A DNA stretch of 64,000 nucleotides from Novosphingobium sp. G106 (GCF_019075875.1 NZ_JAHOOZ010000001.1:4588001-4652000); one strand, 5' to 3'. Counted from the stretch's first letter, positions 33,099 to 43,702 are shown. Notes: generated by a model from the sequence alone, not told the origin. Made by a program: numbers and translations.

Positions 33099-33917
33099 GT
33101 GTCGCGCTCTTCCTATGCCGTGAAGATCGCGACCTACAATGTAAACGGCATCAATGGACGTCTGGAGGTGCTGCTGCGCTGGCTTGAACTGGCGGAACCT
33201 GACGTGGTCTGCCTGCAGGAACTCAAGGCGCCCGACGAACGCTTCCCTGAGGCGGCGATCCGCGATCTGGGTTACGATGCGGTCTGGCACGGCCAGAAGA
33301 GCTGGAACGGCGTCGCGATCCTTAGCCGGGTAGGTGTTATCCAGGAGACGCGGCGAGGACTGCCTGGTGATGCCGACGACAGCCACAGCCGTTATATCGA
33401 AGCGGCGGTGAATGGCGTCCTGATAGCGGGACTCTATCTGCCCAATGGGAATCCGCGTCCCGGGCCGAAATTCGAATACAAGTTGCGCTGGTTCGAGCGC
33501 TTGCATGGACACCTTTCCGGGCTGGTCGGGCTTGACGCGCCGGTGGTCATCGCCGGAGATTTCAACGTCATGCCGACCGATCTCGATGTCTATGTGCCAG
33601 AGCGCTGGCGCGACGACGCGCTGTTCGCGCCCGAGGTAAGGCAGGCCTATGCGAAACTGCTGCAGCAGGGCTGGACCGACGCGGTGCGGGACCTTCATCC
33701 GGGCAAGCGAGTCTACACCTTCTGGAAATACTGGCGGCAGTCGTTCGAACGCGATGCGGGCCTGCGCATCGATCATATCCTGCTTAATGCGAGAGCCGCC
33801 GACCGTCTTGTCAGCGCCGAAGTCGATCGTCGCCCGCGCGGCTGGGAGAAGACCAGCGACCACGCCCCGGTCTGGGTCGAGTTGGCCGACAAAGCGAAGC
33901 GACGCAGGAAGGGCTGA
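33099..33917 (+). CDS. xth: Exodeoxyribonuclease III (Xth family)
   Basis: A 272-residue endonuclease/exonuclease/phosphatase-fold protein. Conserved sites: YNVNGI (Asn), LQELKAPDERFP (metal-binding Glu), the SWNGVAILSR stretch, GLYLPNGNP (Tyr), GDFNVMPTDLDV (Asp, Asn), LRIDHILL (Asp) and SDHAPVW (Asp-His). These make up the AP endonuclease/exonuclease III active site. It repairs abasic sites and damaged 3' ends. Start GTG 33099; GTG 33120 (VKIATYN) is an alternative. Confidence 0.93.
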   Translation: MSRSSYAVKIATYNVNGINGRLEVLLRWLELAEPDVVCLQELKAPDERFPEAAIRDLGYDAVWHGQKSWNGVAILSRVGVIQETRRGLPGDADDSHSRYIEAAVNGVLIAGLYLPNGNPRPGPKFEYKLRWFERLHGHLSGLVGLDAPVVIAGDFNVMPTDLDVYVPERWRDDALFAPEVRQAYAKLLQQGWTDAVRDLHPGKRVYTFWKYWRQSFERDAGLRIDHILLNARAADRLVSAEVDRRPRGWEKTSDHAPVWVELADKAKRRRKG

Positions 33918-34026
33918 AGCTGATCATAGAGAATTCGGGCATGCTGCTGACGATTGGCATGACGCCGCGGAAATCTCGATCGCCGCGAGTTGGGGAGCGT
34001 CGAGGCAGTTTTTTGTCGTTCTTGGG

Positions 34027-34683
34027 TCAGGCGCCAGTTTGCGTGTGCGGCGCAGCGACGGGCTTTGATTCGGGCGATTCTTTCTGCCTGAGAAATATTG
34101 AAAGAACGACCAAGACCGCGGTCGACAGGAATTCGCTCTGCCAATTCTGGAAGGACTCGAACCAGAGTTGGGAGCTGAAAAGATAGGCAGACACCGACAG
34201 CGCCGGCTCGCCGTGTTCGATGGCCTCCTCTGCGGCCGTGCGGGCGCTGGCGATCCAGTGAAACACGAACGACACGAGGAACAGCGCCGCGAGCGCGAGG
34301 CCCAGCGAACGGCCATAGAGCGCTCGCCAGACATGGCCCTGGCGCAGGATGTTGGGCGCGCCGTCTGCTCGCGCCTTGGCAGCCAGATTGTCGTCGCGCG
34401 GGACGGCGTCAGGATCCTTGGACTCGGCGGAGCCGCGCTGGAACAGGACAGCAGTTAGCATCACATAGGCCGACATCTGGAGAAATTCGCTTTCCCAGTT
34501 CTCGAACACAGCGGCGACAAACGACGCGCTATGCGCATATTCGGGCAGGCTCATCCCGGGCTGGTGATGGCGCGCCGCGTCGGTGAGTTCTACATGCCAA
34601 CCCGCTAGCAACTGGCCGACGATGCTCACCCCGAAAAGCAGCATGAGCACGATCGTCAGCCCGTTGTCGCGCAGCAGGCGCAT
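34027..34683 (-). CDS. DUF6766 family membrane protein
   Basis: A 218-residue membrane protein: helices near LTIVLMLLFGVSIVGQLLAG, FLQMSAYVMLTAVLFQ, SLGLALAALFLVSFVFHWIA and FLSTAVLVVLSIFLRQKESP. FENWESEFLQM and FESFQNWQSEFLST are repeated motifs, so the two halves look like an internal duplication. The match to DUF6766 is from memory. It starts two bases after the ankyrin gene stop and is the last gene of the katE operon. Confidence 0.75.
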   Translation of the reverse strand: MRLLRDNGLTIVLMLLFGVSIVGQLLAGWHVELTDAARHHQPGMSLPEYAHSASFVAAVFENWESEFLQMSAYVMLTAVLFQRGSAESKDPDAVPRDDNLAAKARADGAPNILRQGHVWRALYGRSLGLALAALFLVSFVFHWIASARTAAEEAIEHGEPALSVSAYLFSSQLWFESFQNWQSEFLSTAVLVVLSIFLRQKESPESKPVAAPHTQTGA

Positions 34684-34685
34684 CG

Positions 34686-35246
34686 TCAAGCGTCTGGGCG
34701 TTGCCGCGAGCAGAGGCGCGCGACCATCAGGTCGTTCGCCTGCGAACGCGCGACAGAAACGGCGCTATTGCCGGCAGCATCAATAAGATGCGGATTCGAG
34801 CCCCGCGCGATCAACTGATCGACAGGGGCCGCACGGCCAAACAAAGCTGCGAACATCAGGGCGGTCTGGCCCGCATGGTTGACTACGTCCGGCTCGGCGC
34901 CGGCTTCGAGCAGACAATGGGAGATGCCGTGCAAACCCTTGAAGGCCGCCCCCATCAAGGCGGTGTTGCCACGGGTTCCGTCCGGCTGGTCGACGGGCGC
35001 CCCCAATGCCAGCAGCAGCGCGGCCGCGTCCTCATGGTCGTGATAGCAGGCGAGGATCAGCGCCGTGTAGCCGCTTTCGTCCCGAGCCGCGATGTCGGCG
35101 CCGGCCTGGGTCAGCGCCGGGATCATGTCGATGCGCCCTAGCCGCGCTGCGTCGAACAGCAGCTCCTGAATGCGCTCGGGCGGCGGCAGCGGCGGCAGTG
35201 GTTCATCGTCGTTGGACGGGAGATGCAGCAGCGCCTCACTGAGCAT
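34686..35246 (-). CDS. Ankyrin-repeat protein downstream of catalase
   Basis: A 186-residue protein with about four ankyrin repeats: [60 protein letters not shown] and [20 protein letters not shown]. The ATG at 35246 lies inside the end of katE (11-base overlap, other frame). In Pseudomonas an ankyrin protein (AnkB) encoded with a catalase supports catalase activity, so a similar role is likely. No signal peptide is seen, so it is probably cytoplasmic. Confidence 0.88.
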   Translation of the reverse strand: MLSEALLHLPSNDDEPLPPLPPPERIQELLFDAARLGRIDMIPALTQAGADIAARDESGYTALILACYHDHEDAAALLLALGAPVDQPDGTRGNTALMGAAFKGLHGISHCLLEAGAEPDVVNHAGQTALMFAALFGRAAPVDQLIARGSNPHLIDAAGNSAVSVARSQANDLMVARLCSRQRPDA

Positions 35247-37458
35247 CGAGATCGACCTTGAGCTCGCGCGGCCAGAACCGCAGCGCGGCGATGGCATCAA
35301 CGAAGGCAGCGGCATCGTTGGCTCCCGCCAGCGGAATGCAGGCGTCGTCGAGCAGGTCTGAAATGCCGCCCTTTGCAAAGATTGGCTCTGCTTCCTTCGT
35401 TAGACCGATAAACTTGCAGTGCCCGAAGGCGTCGCGCACAAAATCCTGCGCGGCTGCGTCGCCGGCGAGCAGCCCCGCACCTTCGTCGGAGACGACAACG
35501 GCAACGGCGTCGAACAGCACCGAGGGCCCGCCATCGATCTTCTGTTTGGCTGCCACCTTGGTGCCGTCGGAAAGGGTCACGCCGCCGATCTTGGGAGCCA
35601 CGACTTCATAGACTGCGCCGACCTGATTGATCTCCTTGACGAGGGCGTTGAAAAGGCCGGCATCGGCACCGTCGCTCAAGAGGATCCCCAGCTTGCGGCC
35701 CTTGAAGCTCGCCGGTCCGTTCTTGACGATCGATAGCGCATCCGACGCGGGCAAATCGGCGATCGTCGGCCGCGCTGCTTGAGCCGCAGATGGCATCGCC
35801 GCAAGCGCAAGCCCATCGGCGACGGTGCCCGCGAGCCCTTCATCAATGTTAAGCAGATGCGATACCACGCGCGAGCGAATGTCGGGGCGCTCGACTTTGG
35901 ACAGCTCGAAGACGATCGCATCGCCTATGTGCTTCTGCTCGATCGGCGTCTGGCTGACGAAGAACTGCCTCGCCTGGCTGTAGTGATCGGCGAATGTCTC
36001 GGATCGCACGCGCTGCTTTCGCCCGCTGGCATCTTCGACAAAGCTCGGGAAGCCGAGCTCGCGATCCTCGCGGGGACCGCCCTCAGCCGCGCCCCATGAG
36101 TTTGGCTCGTAATTGACCCGTCCCTTGGGATTGCGCATGGCCATATGCCCGTCCTGCTGGAAATGAGCGACCGGGCATTTCGGGGCATTGATGGGAATGT
36201 GCGTAAAGTTAGGGCCGCCAAGCCGCTTGATTTGCGTGTCGAGGTACGAAAAGTTGCGTCCCTGAAGCAGGGGATCGTTCGAGAAGTCGATGCCAGGCGG
36301 CACGTTCTGCGTGCAGAACGCAACCTGCTCGGTCTCGGCAAAGAAATTGTCGACCACTCGGTCGAGCACCAGCCGCCCGACAACGCGAATGGGAACCAGT
36401 TCCTCGGGGATCAACTTGGTCGCGTCGAGAACATCAAAATCGAAACTGTCGGCAAATGCATCGTCGAACAGCTGAACGCCGAGTTCCCATTCGGGGAAAT
36501 CGCCACCATTGATCGCATCCCACAGGTCGCGGCGATGGAAGTCCGGATCGGCACCGTTGATCTTGACCGCCTCGTTCCAGACAACCGACTGCAACCCTTG
36601 CTTGGGTTTCCAGTGGAACTTGACGAAAGTCGATTTGCCGGAGGCGTCGAGCAGACGGAACGTATGAACACCGAAGCCCTCCATCGTCCGGAAGGAGCGC
36701 GGGATCGCACGGTCAGACATCGTCCACATGATCATGTGGAAGCTTTCTGGCGTCAGGCTGATGAAGTCCCAGAAGTTGTCATGGGCCGAGGCCGCCTGCG
36801 GGAAAGCGCGATCGGGCTCAGGCTTCACCGAGTGGACCAGATCCGGGAATTTCATCGCGTCCTGGATGAAGAACACGGGAATATTGTTGCCGACGAGGTC
36901 CCAATTGCCCTCCTGCGTGTAGAGCTTGACGGCAAAACCGCGCACATCGCGGGCGAGGTCAAACGAGCCTTTCGATCCGGCGACGGTCGAGAAGCGCACG
37001 AAAGCCGGGGTCTTCTCGCCAACCCGCTGGAAGACATCGGCGCGGCTGACGTCGGCCAGACTGTCGGTCAGCTCGAAGAAGCCGTGCGCGCCGTATCCGC
37101 GCGCGTGAACGACCCGCTCGGGAATCCGCTCGTGATCGAAGTGGAATATCTTCTCCCGGAAATGGAAATCCTCGAGCAGCGTCGGCCCCCTCGCGCCCTG
37201 CTTCAGACTGTTCTGGTCATCGGCAACCGGAATACCCTGCTGGGTGGTGAGCACCGCAACCTCGCCGCCTGCGATCTGATGGGTCTCGCCGCCATCCGCC
37301 TGCTCCTCCGCGTAGCTTTCCGAGATCAGCGCGTCGGCGGGGATGGGCGAAGCCTTCTGCGGCGACTCTCCGCCGACATCTGCGCCCCCGAGGTCAGGCG
37401 GAGTTACGCCATTTTTGGCGGACGAGGGATTGTCGGCTGACGCCGGCTTTTTGGCCAT
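35236..37458 (-). CDS. katE: Large-subunit catalase (HPII type)
   Basis: A 740-residue clade-2 catalase. Catalytic His118 is in [13 protein letters not shown], Asn191 in [12 protein letters not shown], and the haem-ligand Tyr406 in [10 protein letters not shown]. The C-terminal flavodoxin-like (DJ-1/PfpI-type) domain typical of large catalases starts about residue 590 ([20 protein letters not shown]). The N-terminal 65 residues are polar. The ATG at 37458 has AAGGTG upstream. It removes H2O2 in stationary phase in other bacteria. No GGAAC-type promoter was found in front; an FNR-like site is at 37589. Confidence 0.95.
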   Translation of the reverse strand: MAKKPASADNPSSAKNGVTPPDLGGADVGGESPQKASPIPADALISESYAEEQADGGETHQIAGGEVAVLTTQQGIPVADDQNSLKQGARGPTLLEDFHFREKIFHFDHERIPERVVHARGYGAHGFFELTDSLADVSRADVFQRVGEKTPAFVRFSTVAGSKGSFDLARDVRGFAVKLYTQEGNWDLVGNNIPVFFIQDAMKFPDLVHSVKPEPDRAFPQAASAHDNFWDFISLTPESFHMIMWTMSDRAIPRSFRTMEGFGVHTFRLLDASGKSTFVKFHWKPKQGLQSVVWNEAVKINGADPDFHRRDLWDAINGGDFPEWELGVQLFDDAFADSFDFDVLDATKLIPEELVPIRVVGRLVLDRVVDNFFAETEQVAFCTQNVPPGIDFSNDPLLQGRNFSYLDTQIKRLGGPNFTHIPINAPKCPVAHFQQDGHMAMRNPKGRVNYEPNSWGAAEGGPREDRELGFPSFVEDASGRKQRVRSETFADHYSQARQFFVSQTPIEQKHIGDAIVFELSKVERPDIRSRVVSHLLNIDEGLAGTVADGLALAAMPSAAQAARPTIADLPASDALSIVKNGPASFKGRKLGILLSDGADAGLFNALVKEINQVGAVYEVVAPKIGGVTLSDGTKVAAKQKIDGGPSVLFDAVAVVVSDEGAGLLAGDAAAQDFVRDAFGHCKFIGLTKEAEPIFAKGGISDLLDDACIPLAGANDAAAFVDAIAALRFWPRELKVDLDAQ

Positions 37459-37588
37459 GAATATGCACCTTGATGATTGATGATCGTCCGCAAGACGCGT
37501 GGGGAAAACACCCGTCACGCGCTGCGAAGGCAAAGCTAGTGATGGCTTAACCCGCAGCGCGGCTGCGAGTTGCTTGCCCCTCTCAAAA

Positions 37589-37602
37589 CTAATCTACATC
37601 AA
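37589..37602. promoter_or_regulatory. FNR-like box between katE and the Crp/Fnr gene
   Basis: On the minus strand TTGATGTAGATTAG matches TTGAT-N4-ATCAA at eight of ten positions. It lies in the katE/crp-fnr divergent region, 131 bases before katE and 93 before the regulator. Binding by the adjacent regulator is inferred. Confidence 0.35.
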
Positions 37603-37694
37603 GACGATTGCCTGGAGGGTCGCCGCAACGCCTCGCGCATATGCCCGTTATGACTCTGGCGAGACCGCAATGCGTCTCGGGAGTCCGACGATCG

Positions 37695-38444
37695 ATGTTT
37701 ACCGAACGTTTTCTGCGCGGCCGTCGCGGCGTTCGGCTTGAAGAAGCCGAGCGGGCGCGGCTTGAAGCGGCGATCATGGACGTCCGGTTTGTCGAACCGC
37801 GCGCGCGCCTCGTTCGCGCGGGCGAAAGACTAACGCATAGCACCATGCTCATCGAGGGATTCCTGTGCCGCTACATGGACGATCGCCGGGGTCTGCGTCA
37901 GCTTGTCGCCATCCATGTGCCGGGCGATTTCGTCGACCTTCACGGCTATCCACTCGGAACACTCGATCACGATATCGCCTCGTTGACCGCGGCGACTATC
38001 GCAGCAGTTCCGCACGAGGCACTGGCGGCCATCGAGCGTGATGCGCCGGAGATGGCACGCAAGCTCTGGTTCGCTACGCTTCTCGACGCCGCCATACACC
38101 GGGCCTGGCTGTTTCGGCTTGGGCGGCTTGATGCGGTGGGCCGGGTCGCGCACTTCCTGAGCGAAACCAATGCGCGTCTGGTCCTCGCAGGCCTGAGCGA
38201 CGGCCGCCGCTTTGCCCTGGGTCTGACGCAAAACGATCTTGCCGAGATCTGCGGCCTCACGGACGTCCATGTGAACCGCGTCATACGCACGATGCGAGAA
38301 GAGGGCCTCTGCACGTTCCGCTCCTCGCTGGTCGAAATTCCCGACCCAAAGCGGCTGGCCTCGCGCGGCCAATTCGACTCGTCCTATCTGTACATCGACG
38401 AGCAGGCTTCGGATGCGCTCGCAACATTGGATCGACCATCATGA
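37695..38444 (+). CDS. Crp/Fnr family transcriptional regulator
   Basis: A 249-residue regulator: cNMP-type barrel (LVRAGERLTHSTMLIEGFLC, LVAIHVPGDFVDLHG) and a winged helix LTQNDLAEICGLTDVHVNRV followed by IRTMREEGLCTFRS. No N-terminal Cys cluster. Divergent from katE, so it may control the catalase operon. The recognition helix (T-VH-NR-) resembles that of the regulator at 14481. The start ATG 37695 has GGAG 11 bases upstream; the stop overlaps the next gene. Confidence 0.87.
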   Translation: MFTERFLRGRRGVRLEEAERARLEAAIMDVRFVEPRARLVRAGERLTHSTMLIEGFLCRYMDDRRGLRQLVAIHVPGDFVDLHGYPLGTLDHDIASLTAATIAAVPHEALAAIERDAPEMARKLWFATLLDAAIHRAWLFRLGRLDAVGRVAHFLSETNARLVLAGLSDGRRFALGLTQNDLAEICGLTDVHVNRVIRTMREEGLCTFRSSLVEIPDPKRLASRGQFDSSYLYIDEQASDALATLDRPS

Positions 38445-38641
38445 CCCAGCCTGCGATTCCCCAACCACAAACCCAGCCCGGCCAAGCAGTCGCCGAGGAA
38501 GGCCTCGTTATCCTCGATGGTCCCGCCGGCATCGCCGTCACCATGACACCTGATGCTGCCGCCAGCACGGGCCAGAGCCTGCTCGACGCCGCCGCGGTCG
38601 CGCGCTCCCAGAATAAACAGCCGAACCAGTCAGAGGCATGA
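38441..38641 (+). CDS. Small hypothetical protein coupled to the Crp/Fnr gene
   Basis: A 66-residue protein, MTQPAIPQPQTQPGQAVAEE, then GLVILDGPAGIAVTMTPDAA and a polar tail. The ATG overlaps the regulator stop (ATGA). The central G-V-LDGP-G-A-T-TP-AA motif is, from memory, seen in short alphaproteobacterial proteins. Function unknown. Confidence 0.6.
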   Translation: MTQPAIPQPQTQPGQAVAEEGLVILDGPAGIAVTMTPDAAASTGQSLLDAAAVARSQNKQPNQSEA

Positions 38642-38737
38642 CGCTGCGAGGGCGCAGTCTGCGAAACCTAAGCATCTACCGTGCGCACGCTCCGTCTTGC
38701 GGCCAGTCGTGTCCCCGTCCCCCATACGCCTGACACA

Positions 38738-38762
38738 GGAACTTTCCCCCCACCCTCGCATT
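38738..38762 (+). promoter_or_regulatory. EcfG-like promoter of the SRPBCC-ADH-SDR operon
   Basis: GGAAC (38738-38742), 16 bases, CATT (38759-38762), one mismatch in the -10, 26 bases before the ATG at 38789. Confidence 0.45.
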
Positions 38763-38788
38763 CGCAAGACAAGCGCACAGGAGTAAAA

Positions 38789-39352
38789 ATGATGACAGCC
38801 CATAGAGATGCAGGCGGCGCGCGACATGACGACGCACCTGTCACGACGTCCAAGGACACGCATCCCGATCGCGCGCTTGTCGCAGAGAGCGTAACTATCA
38901 ATCGGCCGGCAGAGGAACTCTATGCGTTCTGGCGCCAGAGCGCCAATCTCGTTGCCGTGATGGACAACATCGCTTCGATCCAACCTATCGACGAGACGCG
39001 CTCACGCTGGACCGTGAAAGCCCCCGCTGGCCGGGAGGTCAGCTGGGAATCGGTCATTACCAAGGACGTTCCTGGCAAGGAAATCACCTGGCAGTCTGCT
39101 CCAGGCGCCGATGTCGCCAACGCCGGGCGCATCGAATTCCAGGACGCCGGCGCGCGCGGCACAGTAGTGCGGGCCGTGATTGCCTACGACCCGCCGGGCG
39201 GCGCAATCGGTCAGTTCATCGCCAAGCTGTTCCAGCGTGAGCCGCGCCTGCAGGCGCGCCGGGATCTCAGGCGGTTCAAGCAACTCATGGAAACCGGCGA
39301 AATCGCGACCTCGTCGCGCACCGCCAAACAGTTCGCGGAGGAGAAAGCCTGA
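38789..39352 (+). CDS. SRPBCC family protein (cyclase/dehydrase type)
   Basis: A 187-residue START-like protein: [60 protein letters not shown] and [21 protein letters not shown] hydrophobic ligand-binding cavity is expected. AGGAG precedes the ATG. It is the first gene of a three-gene operon with a zinc alcohol dehydrogenase and an SDR, an arrangement found in other alphaproteobacteria; the stop and next start share one base (TGATG). Confidence 0.85.
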   Translation: MMTAHRDAGGARHDDAPVTTSKDTHPDRALVAESVTINRPAEELYAFWRQSANLVAVMDNIASIQPIDETRSRWTVKAPAGREVSWESVITKDVPGKEITWQSAPGADVANAGRIEFQDAGARGTVVRAVIAYDPPGGAIGQFIAKLFQREPRLQARRDLRRFKQLMETGEIATSSRTAKQFAEEKA

Positions 39353-40542
39353 TGCGCGCGCTCACCTGGCACGGCAAGCACGACGTCCGCGTCGATACGG
39401 TCGACGATCCCGAAATCCTCAACCCACGCGATGCGATCATCAAGATCACCGCGACGGCCATTTGCGGGTCGGACCTCCATCTCTACGATGGTTACATTCC
39501 CACGATGCAGAAGGGCGATATCCTCGGCCACGAATTCATGGGCGAGGTGGTCGAGACCGGTGCCAAGAGCACGCTGCAGAAAGGCCAGAAGGTCGTGGTC
39601 CCTTTCACCATCGCCTGCGGCAGCTGCTACCACTGCGGCAAGCACCAATATTCAGCTTGCGACAACGGCAACCCTGCCGACAACCAGGACATCGGCCGAG
39701 AACTCTACGGCCAGCCCATGTCGGGGCTGTTCGGCTACAGTCACATGACTGGCGGCTACGCCGGCGGCCAGGCCGAATATGTCCGCGTGCCCTTCAGCGA
39801 CGTCGGTCCGATCGTCGTGCCGGACGATATCGAGGACGAGAAGGTTCTCTTCCTCTCCGATATCCTGCCCACGGGCTGGATGGCCGCCGAAAACGCCCAG
39901 ATCGAGCCCGGCGATACGGTCGCCGTCTGGGGCTGCGGTCCGGTCGGGCTTTTCGCCGTGCAGTCGGCGTTTCTCATGGGGGCAGCGCGCGTTATCGCCA
40001 TCGACCACTTCCCCCACCGCCTGGAACTCGCCGGGAAGTTCGGCGCCGAGACGATCAACTTCGAGGAATCGAAAACCTACGAGGCGCTCATGGAGATGAC
40101 CGGCGGCATTGGTCCCGACGCTGTGATCGATGCGGTCGGCCTCGAGGCGCATGGCTTTTTCGTCGATAACGTCATCGACCAGATCAAGGCGTCGATGTTC
40201 CTGGGCACCGACCGCACGCATTCTATACGCCAGGCGATCCTCGCCTGCCGAAAGGGCGGCCGTGTCTCGATGCCCGCGGTCTATGGCGGCTTCGTAGACA
40301 AGTTTCCGCTGGGCGCCTTCATGGAGAAGGGCCTGACGCTCAAGACCGGGCAGACCCACGTCCAGCACTACATGCCGGCGCTGCTCAACGCGGTCGTCGA
40401 GGGCAAGATCGATACGACCTTCCTCATCTCGCACACCTTGCCGCTCGAAGACGCGCCGAAGGGCTACAAGATGTTCCACGATAATCAGAACGAAGTGACC
40501 AAAGTCGTGCTCAAGCCCGACCTGGCGCTCGCCGCCGAATAA
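39352..40542 (+). CDS. Zinc-dependent alcohol dehydrogenase
   Basis: A 396-residue medium-chain dehydrogenase. Catalytic zinc ligands are Cys38 (AICGSDLH), His60 and Glu61 (GHEFMG). The structural zinc site is Cys89, Cys92, Cys95 and Cys103 ([17 protein letters not shown]). The cofactor site is [19 protein letters not shown]. It is close to the formaldehyde/glutathione-dependent group but with a shortened loop. The substrate is not clear; the operon partners (SRPBCC, SDR) suggest detoxification of an aldehyde or ketone under stress. Confidence 0.92.
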   Translation: MRALTWHGKHDVRVDTVDDPEILNPRDAIIKITATAICGSDLHLYDGYIPTMQKGDILGHEFMGEVVETGAKSTLQKGQKVVVPFTIACGSCYHCGKHQYSACDNGNPADNQDIGRELYGQPMSGLFGYSHMTGGYAGGQAEYVRVPFSDVGPIVVPDDIEDEKVLFLSDILPTGWMAAENAQIEPGDTVAVWGCGPVGLFAVQSAFLMGAARVIAIDHFPHRLELAGKFGAETINFEESKTYEALMEMTGGIGPDAVIDAVGLEAHGFFVDNVIDQIKASMFLGTDRTHSIRQAILACRKGGRVSMPAVYGGFVDKFPLGAFMEKGLTLKTGQTHVQHYMPALLNAVVEGKIDTTFLISHTLPLEDAPKGYKMFHDNQNEVTKVVLKPDLALAAE

Positions 40543-40552
40543 GGAAATCCAG

Positions 40553-41338
40553 ATGGCTAACAAATTTGCGATCGTCACCGGCGCCTCGACGGGCATCGGC
40601 TTCGAGCTTGCCAGCATTGCCGCCGAGAATGGCTACGACCTCCTCGTCGTCGCCGATGAGCCGCTGATCGATGCGGCGGCGGCTGATTTTCGCTCGCATG
40701 GGGTCGAGGTAACCTCGATCGAAGCGGACCTTGCGACATTGGAAGGCGTCGACCGACTGCTCGCCGCGGGCGGCGGCCGGCAGGTCGACCTGCTTTGCGC
40801 CAATGCCGGGCGCGGTCTGGGCCATGGCTTCCTCGAACAGGACGTTGCCGACTGGCGCCGGGTGATCGACACCAATGTGACCGGCACGATTTACCTCCTC
40901 CAAAAAGTGCTCAAGGACATGGTTGCGCGCGATGGCGGCAAGGTCCTGATCACCGGGTCAATCGCCGGGTTCATTCCGGGAAGCTTCCAAGCCGTGTATA
41001 ACGGCACGAAGGCTTTCATCGACAGCTTCGCAGACGCGATCCGCAACGAGATCAAGGAAGCCAAGGGCGTCACGGTCACGACGCTTATGCCGGGGCCCGT
41101 TGAGACCGAATTCTTCGATCGCGCCGACATGCTCGACACCAACGTCGGCGCTTCCGACAGCAAGAGCGATCCGGCTGACGTTGCCCGCGACGGCTGGGAG
41201 GCTTTGATGAAAGGCGAAGCCCACATCGTCTCTGGCTGGAAGAACAAGGTCCAGGCGACCCTTGCCCATGTTACACCCGCATCGGTACTCGCTGAACAGC
41301 ATCGTCACATGGCCGAGCCCGGCTCGGCGAAAAAGTAG
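40553..41338 (+). CDS. Short-chain dehydrogenase/reductase
   Basis: A 261-residue SDR: cofactor site VTGASTGIGFELASIAAENG, NAG motif (CANAGRG), catalytic Ser in ITGSIAGFIPG and Tyr-x3-Lys in YNGTKAFID. The C-terminal part MPGPVETEFFDRADM is typical. AAGGAA is seven bases upstream. Third gene of the SRPBCC-ADH-SDR operon. Cofactor preference and substrate are not evident. Confidence 0.92.
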   Translation: MANKFAIVTGASTGIGFELASIAAENGYDLLVVADEPLIDAAAADFRSHGVEVTSIEADLATLEGVDRLLAAGGGRQVDLLCANAGRGLGHGFLEQDVADWRRVIDTNVTGTIYLLQKVLKDMVARDGGKVLITGSIAGFIPGSFQAVYNGTKAFIDSFADAIRNEIKEAKGVTVTTLMPGPVETEFFDRADMLDTNVGASDSKSDPADVARDGWEALMKGEAHIVSGWKNKVQATLAHVTPASVLAEQHRHMAEPGSAKK

Positions 41339-41599
41339 CGCGCTTGCGACGTCTTATGAGCGGGTACCGCATTCGAACAGAGACGGCCGATAGCGGGACA
41401 GCTTTCGTCAGGAACGAGTTGCTTCGACCTGACCAAGATAGTCAGGCGGGCGCCAGGATCAGCATCCTCGATCGGCGGATCGTCCAATCAAGCCGATCAT
41501 TGGCTGGGACACAGCCCAAGCGAATGCTGGAACCCACGGCGGCCGTGCCGCTTTCTCCAGTGAGGCGGAATGATCCGTTCCAAAATGGCGGAGACAGGC
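41339..41599. other. Intergenic region before folE
   Basis: About 260 bases. A GGAAC-N16-GCTT element around 41530 is only a weak promoter match. No gene. Confidence 0.35.
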
Positions 41600-42212
41600 A
41601 TGATAGACCATGAAGACAGCGACATCGCCTCGACGCCAAAGGCCAAGCTGCCGGTTCCCGACGAAGTCCAGAATGCCATCCGTACGCTGATTCGCTGGTC
41701 GGGCGACGACCCGGACCGTGAAGGCCTATTGGATACGCCAGCGCGCGTCGGCCGCGCCTGGAAGGAATATTGCCAGGGCTATCAGGAAGACCCCGCGATC
41801 CATCTGAGCCGCGTGTTTCACGAGGTCGGGGGGCTACAACGAGATCGTTCTGCTCAAGGACATCCCGTTCCAATCGCATTGCGAGCACCACATGGCGCCG
41901 ATCATCGGCAAGGCTTCCATCGCCTATCTGCCGCGCGACCATGTCGTCGGCATTTCCAAGCTCGCGCGGGTGCTCAATGGGTTCGCCCAACGGTTGCAAA
42001 TCCAGGAACGCCTGACCGCGGAGGTCGCCGAATGCATCTGGGACGCATTGAAGCCCCAGGCGGTGGCGGTCGTCATCGAAGCGCAGCATGGTTGCATGAC
42101 CGGACGCGGCGTGCGGACCCCCGGCGTTGGCATGATCACGAGCCGATTGCTGGGCATATTCCTCGAGAATTCGAGCAGCCGCAAAGAAGTCCTCAGTTTG
42201 ATGGGCTATTGA
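41600..42212 (+). pseudogene. folE: GTP cyclohydrolase I, frameshifted
   Basis: Two frames form one FolE protein of about 203 residues. The first part, MIDHEDSDIASTPKAKLPVP to SRVFHEVGG, contains GLLDTPARVGRAWKEYCQGY. The second frame continues GYNEIVLLKDIPFQSHCEHH (zinc ligands Cys and His), VGISKLARVLNGFAQRLQ and QHGCMTGRGVRTPG (third zinc ligand Cys) to the stop at 42212. The run of six G at 41828-41833 has one G too many; removing it restores the frame. FolE starts folate/pterin synthesis and is usually essential unless another copy exists, so a read error is likely. GGAG is seven bases before the ATG. Confidence 0.85.
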
Positions 42213-42513
42213 GCGAGTCTTTGATTGGTCGCCATCCGCAACCCCATGGCGATGGAGCCGTGCCCGGCGTAAGTATCAGCGCGAGCCACCCAGGATCGAT
42301 CCAAGTTTCCCGCCGAGGCCGTCAGGACAAGGTTCGCCTGCGCTAAAAAGCGCATGGAAGAGGGCGCTCAAACGCCCCCTCGGGCGGACGAATTTCGCAC
42401 GGCATTGCCTCGAACCTGAAATCGCCCGACGGACAGTGCTCGAGCGGTTTATCTTCGGTAGGAAGATGCCGAGTTTTATGGGATCTCGTTCAATAAGGCT
42501 CCTGCGTTTCATC
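42213..42513. other. Intergenic region between folE and YihY gene
   Basis: About 300 bases between converging genes. An imperfect stem (AGAGGGCG-CTCAAA-CGCCCCCT near 42358-42380) may act as a terminator. A minus-strand frame of 78 codons (42276-42512) has no recognisable product. Confidence 0.35.
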
Positions 42514-43665
42514 TTAGTCGGCTGCGATCGGCACGGTCGATCGTTGACGATTGTCCGAATGTCCCGTCAACCAAACGTACAGGACGGCCAATCCCATGAT
42601 CGCCACTTCGGCCGAGCGCGATAGCTTCTTGGGCGCAGCTTGTTGCGGCTGATCGTCCTCATCGGGATCGATCGACCCACCGGCTACATCGTCGGCCATC
42701 GCCGCGCCGCGCGAGCCGATCGGTCGCTCCGGGCCGTCTGTTGTATCCCGCGCCGTTTCGCGTTCGAGCTCGGAATTGAGTTCAGCGCCAAATATCAGGG
42801 CATAGCTCGAGAGATAGAGCCAGGTTAGCAGGACGACGACCGCGCCGAGCGAGCCGTAAGTGCCGTTGTAGTTGCCGAAGTTCGCCACGTAGAGCCCGAA
42901 GCCCAGCGTCAGGCACAGCCACAGGACGGACACGAGCACCGATCCGGGGCTGATCCACACCCAACGCGCTTTGCGGCGCGACGGCGCATAGCGGTATAGC
43001 GTGGCGGCGCCGGCAGCGCCGGCGAGTAGCAACGCTAAATAGGCGAGTACCCGCCCGGCTGTCAGCACGGTCTCGGGCAGGTAGGGAAACAGGGCTTCGA
43101 CCCGTGCTAGGAGTGCAATGGCAAATGCGGCCAGCAAGGCGAAAAGCACGGCGCACCCGGTGATCACCAGCGCGAGGAGGTTGACCCAGAAGAAGCCCCG
43201 CTTCTCCTTTTCCTCATAGGCGATGTTTAGCGCGGTGATGATCGCGCTCGCGCCGTTGCGCGCACCGAACAGTGCGAGCCCGAGCGCCAACAACAGGCCA
43301 AGGCCCTTCTTGCCATCCGATGTCTCGACCACGTTGAGCAATTGCTCGCCGATGACCTTGGCAGCATCGGCCGGCATGACCCGCATCAGGGCCTGCATGT
43401 TTTCGACGACAGTCGCGGGTTCAGCGACGAGGCCGTAGCTGAGGACCAGCGCGCCCAGGAGCGGTACCATGGCGAGAAAACCGTAGAACGCGACCCCGGC
43501 GGCTATCAAGCCGACGTTGTCGTCCGAGGTTTCCTTCACCGCGCGCCAGACGACAGCTTTCCAGGCGCTGAAAGGCATGCGCCAGGGGCTCGTCGCGGAC
43601 TGGGCCTGCCGGGCGTCAGATGACGACAAGTTGGACGCAGCAGTTGGAGGAGCGGCGTTAGACAC
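42514..43665 (-). CDS. YihY/BrkB family membrane protein
   Basis: A 383-residue membrane protein with about six helices: NVGLIAAGVAFYGFLAMVPL, LLLALGLALFGARNGASAII, ALNIAYEEKEKRGFFWVNLL, then PGSVLVSVLWLCLTLGFGLY and YNGTYGSLGAVVVLLTWLYL. These mark the YihY/virulence-factor BrkB family. The C-terminus ends with an extra hydrophobic segment. Transport substrate unknown. A perfect EcfG-type promoter lies at 43703-43727. Confidence 0.9.
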   Translation of the reverse strand: MSNAAPPTAASNLSSSDARQAQSATSPWRMPFSAWKAVVWRAVKETSDDNVGLIAAGVAFYGFLAMVPLLGALVLSYGLVAEPATVVENMQALMRVMPADAAKVIGEQLLNVVETSDGKKGLGLLLALGLALFGARNGASAIITALNIAYEEKEKRGFFWVNLLALVITGCAVLFALLAAFAIALLARVEALFPYLPETVLTAGRVLAYLALLLAGAAGAATLYRYAPSRRKARWVWISPGSVLVSVLWLCLTLGFGLYVANFGNYNGTYGSLGAVVVLLTWLYLSSYALIFGAELNSELERETARDTTDGPERPIGSRGAAMADDVAGGSIDPDEDDQPQQAAPKKLSRSAEVAIMGLAVLYVWLTGHSDNRQRSTVPIAAD

Positions 43666-43702
43666 AAGCGATCGCTCCTATGGCAGAGGTGCCAAGTTAC
43701 AC

